Source of the DNA: an uncultured Bacteroidales bacterium
GTDB taxonomy: Bacteria > Bacteroidota > Bacteroidia > Bacteroidales > UBA932
NCBI GenBank assembly: GCA_937890845.1
Contig: CALADR010000019.1
Location: 1-5,547, forward strand
Length of the DNA stretch: 5,547 nt
Reading direction: 5' to 3'
The notes beneath the pieces are model-generated. The model saw only the letters and a list, made by a program, of their open reading frames with translations, was not told the DNA's origin and searched no databases. This document shows, piece after piece, positions 4,750-5,547 of this stretch. Position numbers and translations under genes: made by a program. How positions within the stretch are numbered: the first letter of the stretch is position 1; every line of letters starts with the position of its first letter.

Positions 4750-5547
4750 ATGCGAACGCTGAAAGCAAACGCCATCATTCACATATTCGCCCTGACACAC
4801 ATAATGACAACTCTTGTGTGCCGGCTATCTAGCATTGACGACTCGTTGCTGCTCACTTTGCTGACTATGGCTATGACTATCATAGTGTGTTTCAAACGCG
4901 GCATAAATGTGGAGGTAACTGCCGCAAGCGTAGTGGTGGTAAACATAGCCGGATACCTTATAGGAATCGGAGGGGCATCACTTATAGGACTCATTTCAAA
5001 ATCAGACCTTCTTATACATGCCCTTTCCACTTTCCTTACTACAGAAATACTCGGGTGGAGTATAATATTTTTCTCCAAACTGTTTCACATAGGTGACAAA
5101 AGGATACGGCCAGACTGGACACCTAGAGTCAAATGGCTGTTGCTAGCCACGGCCGTGATTTTCCTGCTCAGACTTGGCTATACTGAAATATTCAATTCCA
5201 GATACTTTTCTGCAGAAAGCACTTACCGCATCATCAGGATGCTTATAAATAATTCCGTAGCCCTGCTGCTGATGCTTTGCTGCGATATAATCTATATAAG
5301 ATACATGAGAAGACGACATCAGAAAGACAATATAATTTCCAAAACTGCAGTCTTTCTGATGTTTATTATTTCCGTAACATCATTTGTCACTTTGATTGCA
5401 GGATATAACCTTCCTTTCAAGCTAAACCCGACATTCACCTCTAACGAATTCATCCTGCTTTTCACAGTATCCCTTCTGGCAGAGACTGGAATATTCAGCA
5501 TAATATATATGCTGGACTACGCTACTACAACCAGAAAATCGATGTTC
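4750..5547 (+). CDS. Membrane N-terminus of a probable LytS/YehU-type sensor histidine kinase (runs off right edge)
   Basis: 266 codons are visible and the frame is open to the window end. The product is strongly hydrophobic with seven or eight likely membrane helices, at about residues 9-25, 33-48, 57-82, 87-111, 128-146, 165-185, 198-217 and 235-256. Basic loops follow some of them (KLFHIGDKRIRPDW, YMRRRHQKD). The last helix leads into DYATTTRKSMF, where a cytoplasmic linker would begin. From memory of the family, this layout and phrases such as ALSTFLTTEILGWSIIFFSK fit Bacteroidetes LytS/YehU-like kinases, whose linker leads into a phosphoacceptor region of the type NPHFLFN and then an ATPase domain, usually paired with a LytTR regulator. 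None of those parts is inside the window, so the enzymatic call is inference. The ATG at 4750 is the first in a frame open from 4642, and a weak AGGA lies 11 bases upstream. The alternative is an uncharacterised multi-pass membrane protein. Confidence 0.65.
   Translation, partial: MRTLKANAIIHIFALTHIMTTLVCRLSSIDDSLLLTLLTMAMTIIVCFKRGINVEVTAASVVVVNIAGYLIGIGGASLIGLISKSDLLIHALSTFLTTEILGWSIIFFSKLFHIGDKRIRPDWTPRVKWLLLATAVIFLLRLGYTEIFNSRYFSAESTYRIIRMLINNSVALLLMLCCDIIYIRYMRRRHQKDNIISKTAVFLMFIISVTSFVTLIAGYNLPFKLNPTFTSNEFILLFTVSLLAETGIFSIIYMLDYATTTRKSMF

Noticed and set aside
4779..5078. Minus-strand open frame of 99 codons
   Set aside because: It is antisense to the membrane protein that runs from 4750 to the right edge, whose helix pattern is clearly that of a real protein.

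Overview
The window looks like a Bacteroidales genome (Bacteroides, Phocaeicola, Prevotella or a relative). It carries the start of a SusC/RagA-type TonB-linked outer-membrane receptor, a LytS/YehU-like sensor kinase N-terminus, and promoter candidates resembling the Bacteroidetes -33/-7 pattern (TTTG ... TAnnTTTG). Species cannot be named from sequence alone.

Layout. Bases 1-2454 (minus strand) hold the first two genes of what appears to be a glycan-uptake operon: a sugar-type MFS transporter (2454 to 1069), then, 20 bases downstream, the first 349 codons of a SusC-family receptor that runs off the left edge. An MFS permease of the SLC45/glycoside-cation-symporter type beside SusC suggests an alpha-glucan or oligosaccharide utilisation locus. 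Substrate is inference, because no glycosidase, SusD or regulator lies in the window. A candidate promoter sits just upstream of the MFS gene.

Bases about 2678-4454 form a repeat island around one gene, a minus-strand HUH/Y1 protein of the REP-associated tyrosine transposase (RAYT) type at 3979-3071. On each side, in the same orientation, lies a composite repeat: a tandem array of degenerate 17-base units (5-6 copies on the left, 10 on the right), a few bases, and then a strongly conserved 84-base block (8 differences between copies by eye). A looser motif of about 20 bases recurs around both copies. Between the left copy and the RAYT stop codon is an imperfect palindrome of about 169 bases centred near 2990, and the stop codon lies inside its outer arm. 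The most economical reading is a RAYT with the repeats it mobilises or once mobilised, organised differently from classical enterobacterial REP pairs.

Bases 4455-4749 are intergenic. They hold a good minus-strand intrinsic terminator with no obvious gene feeding it (perhaps the end of a small RNA) and a candidate plus-strand promoter. From 4750 to the right edge runs the multi-pass membrane N-terminus of a probable LytS/YehU-type histidine kinase on the plus strand, cut before its catalytic part. It is divergent from the glycan operon and separated from it by the repeat island, so no functional link should be assumed.
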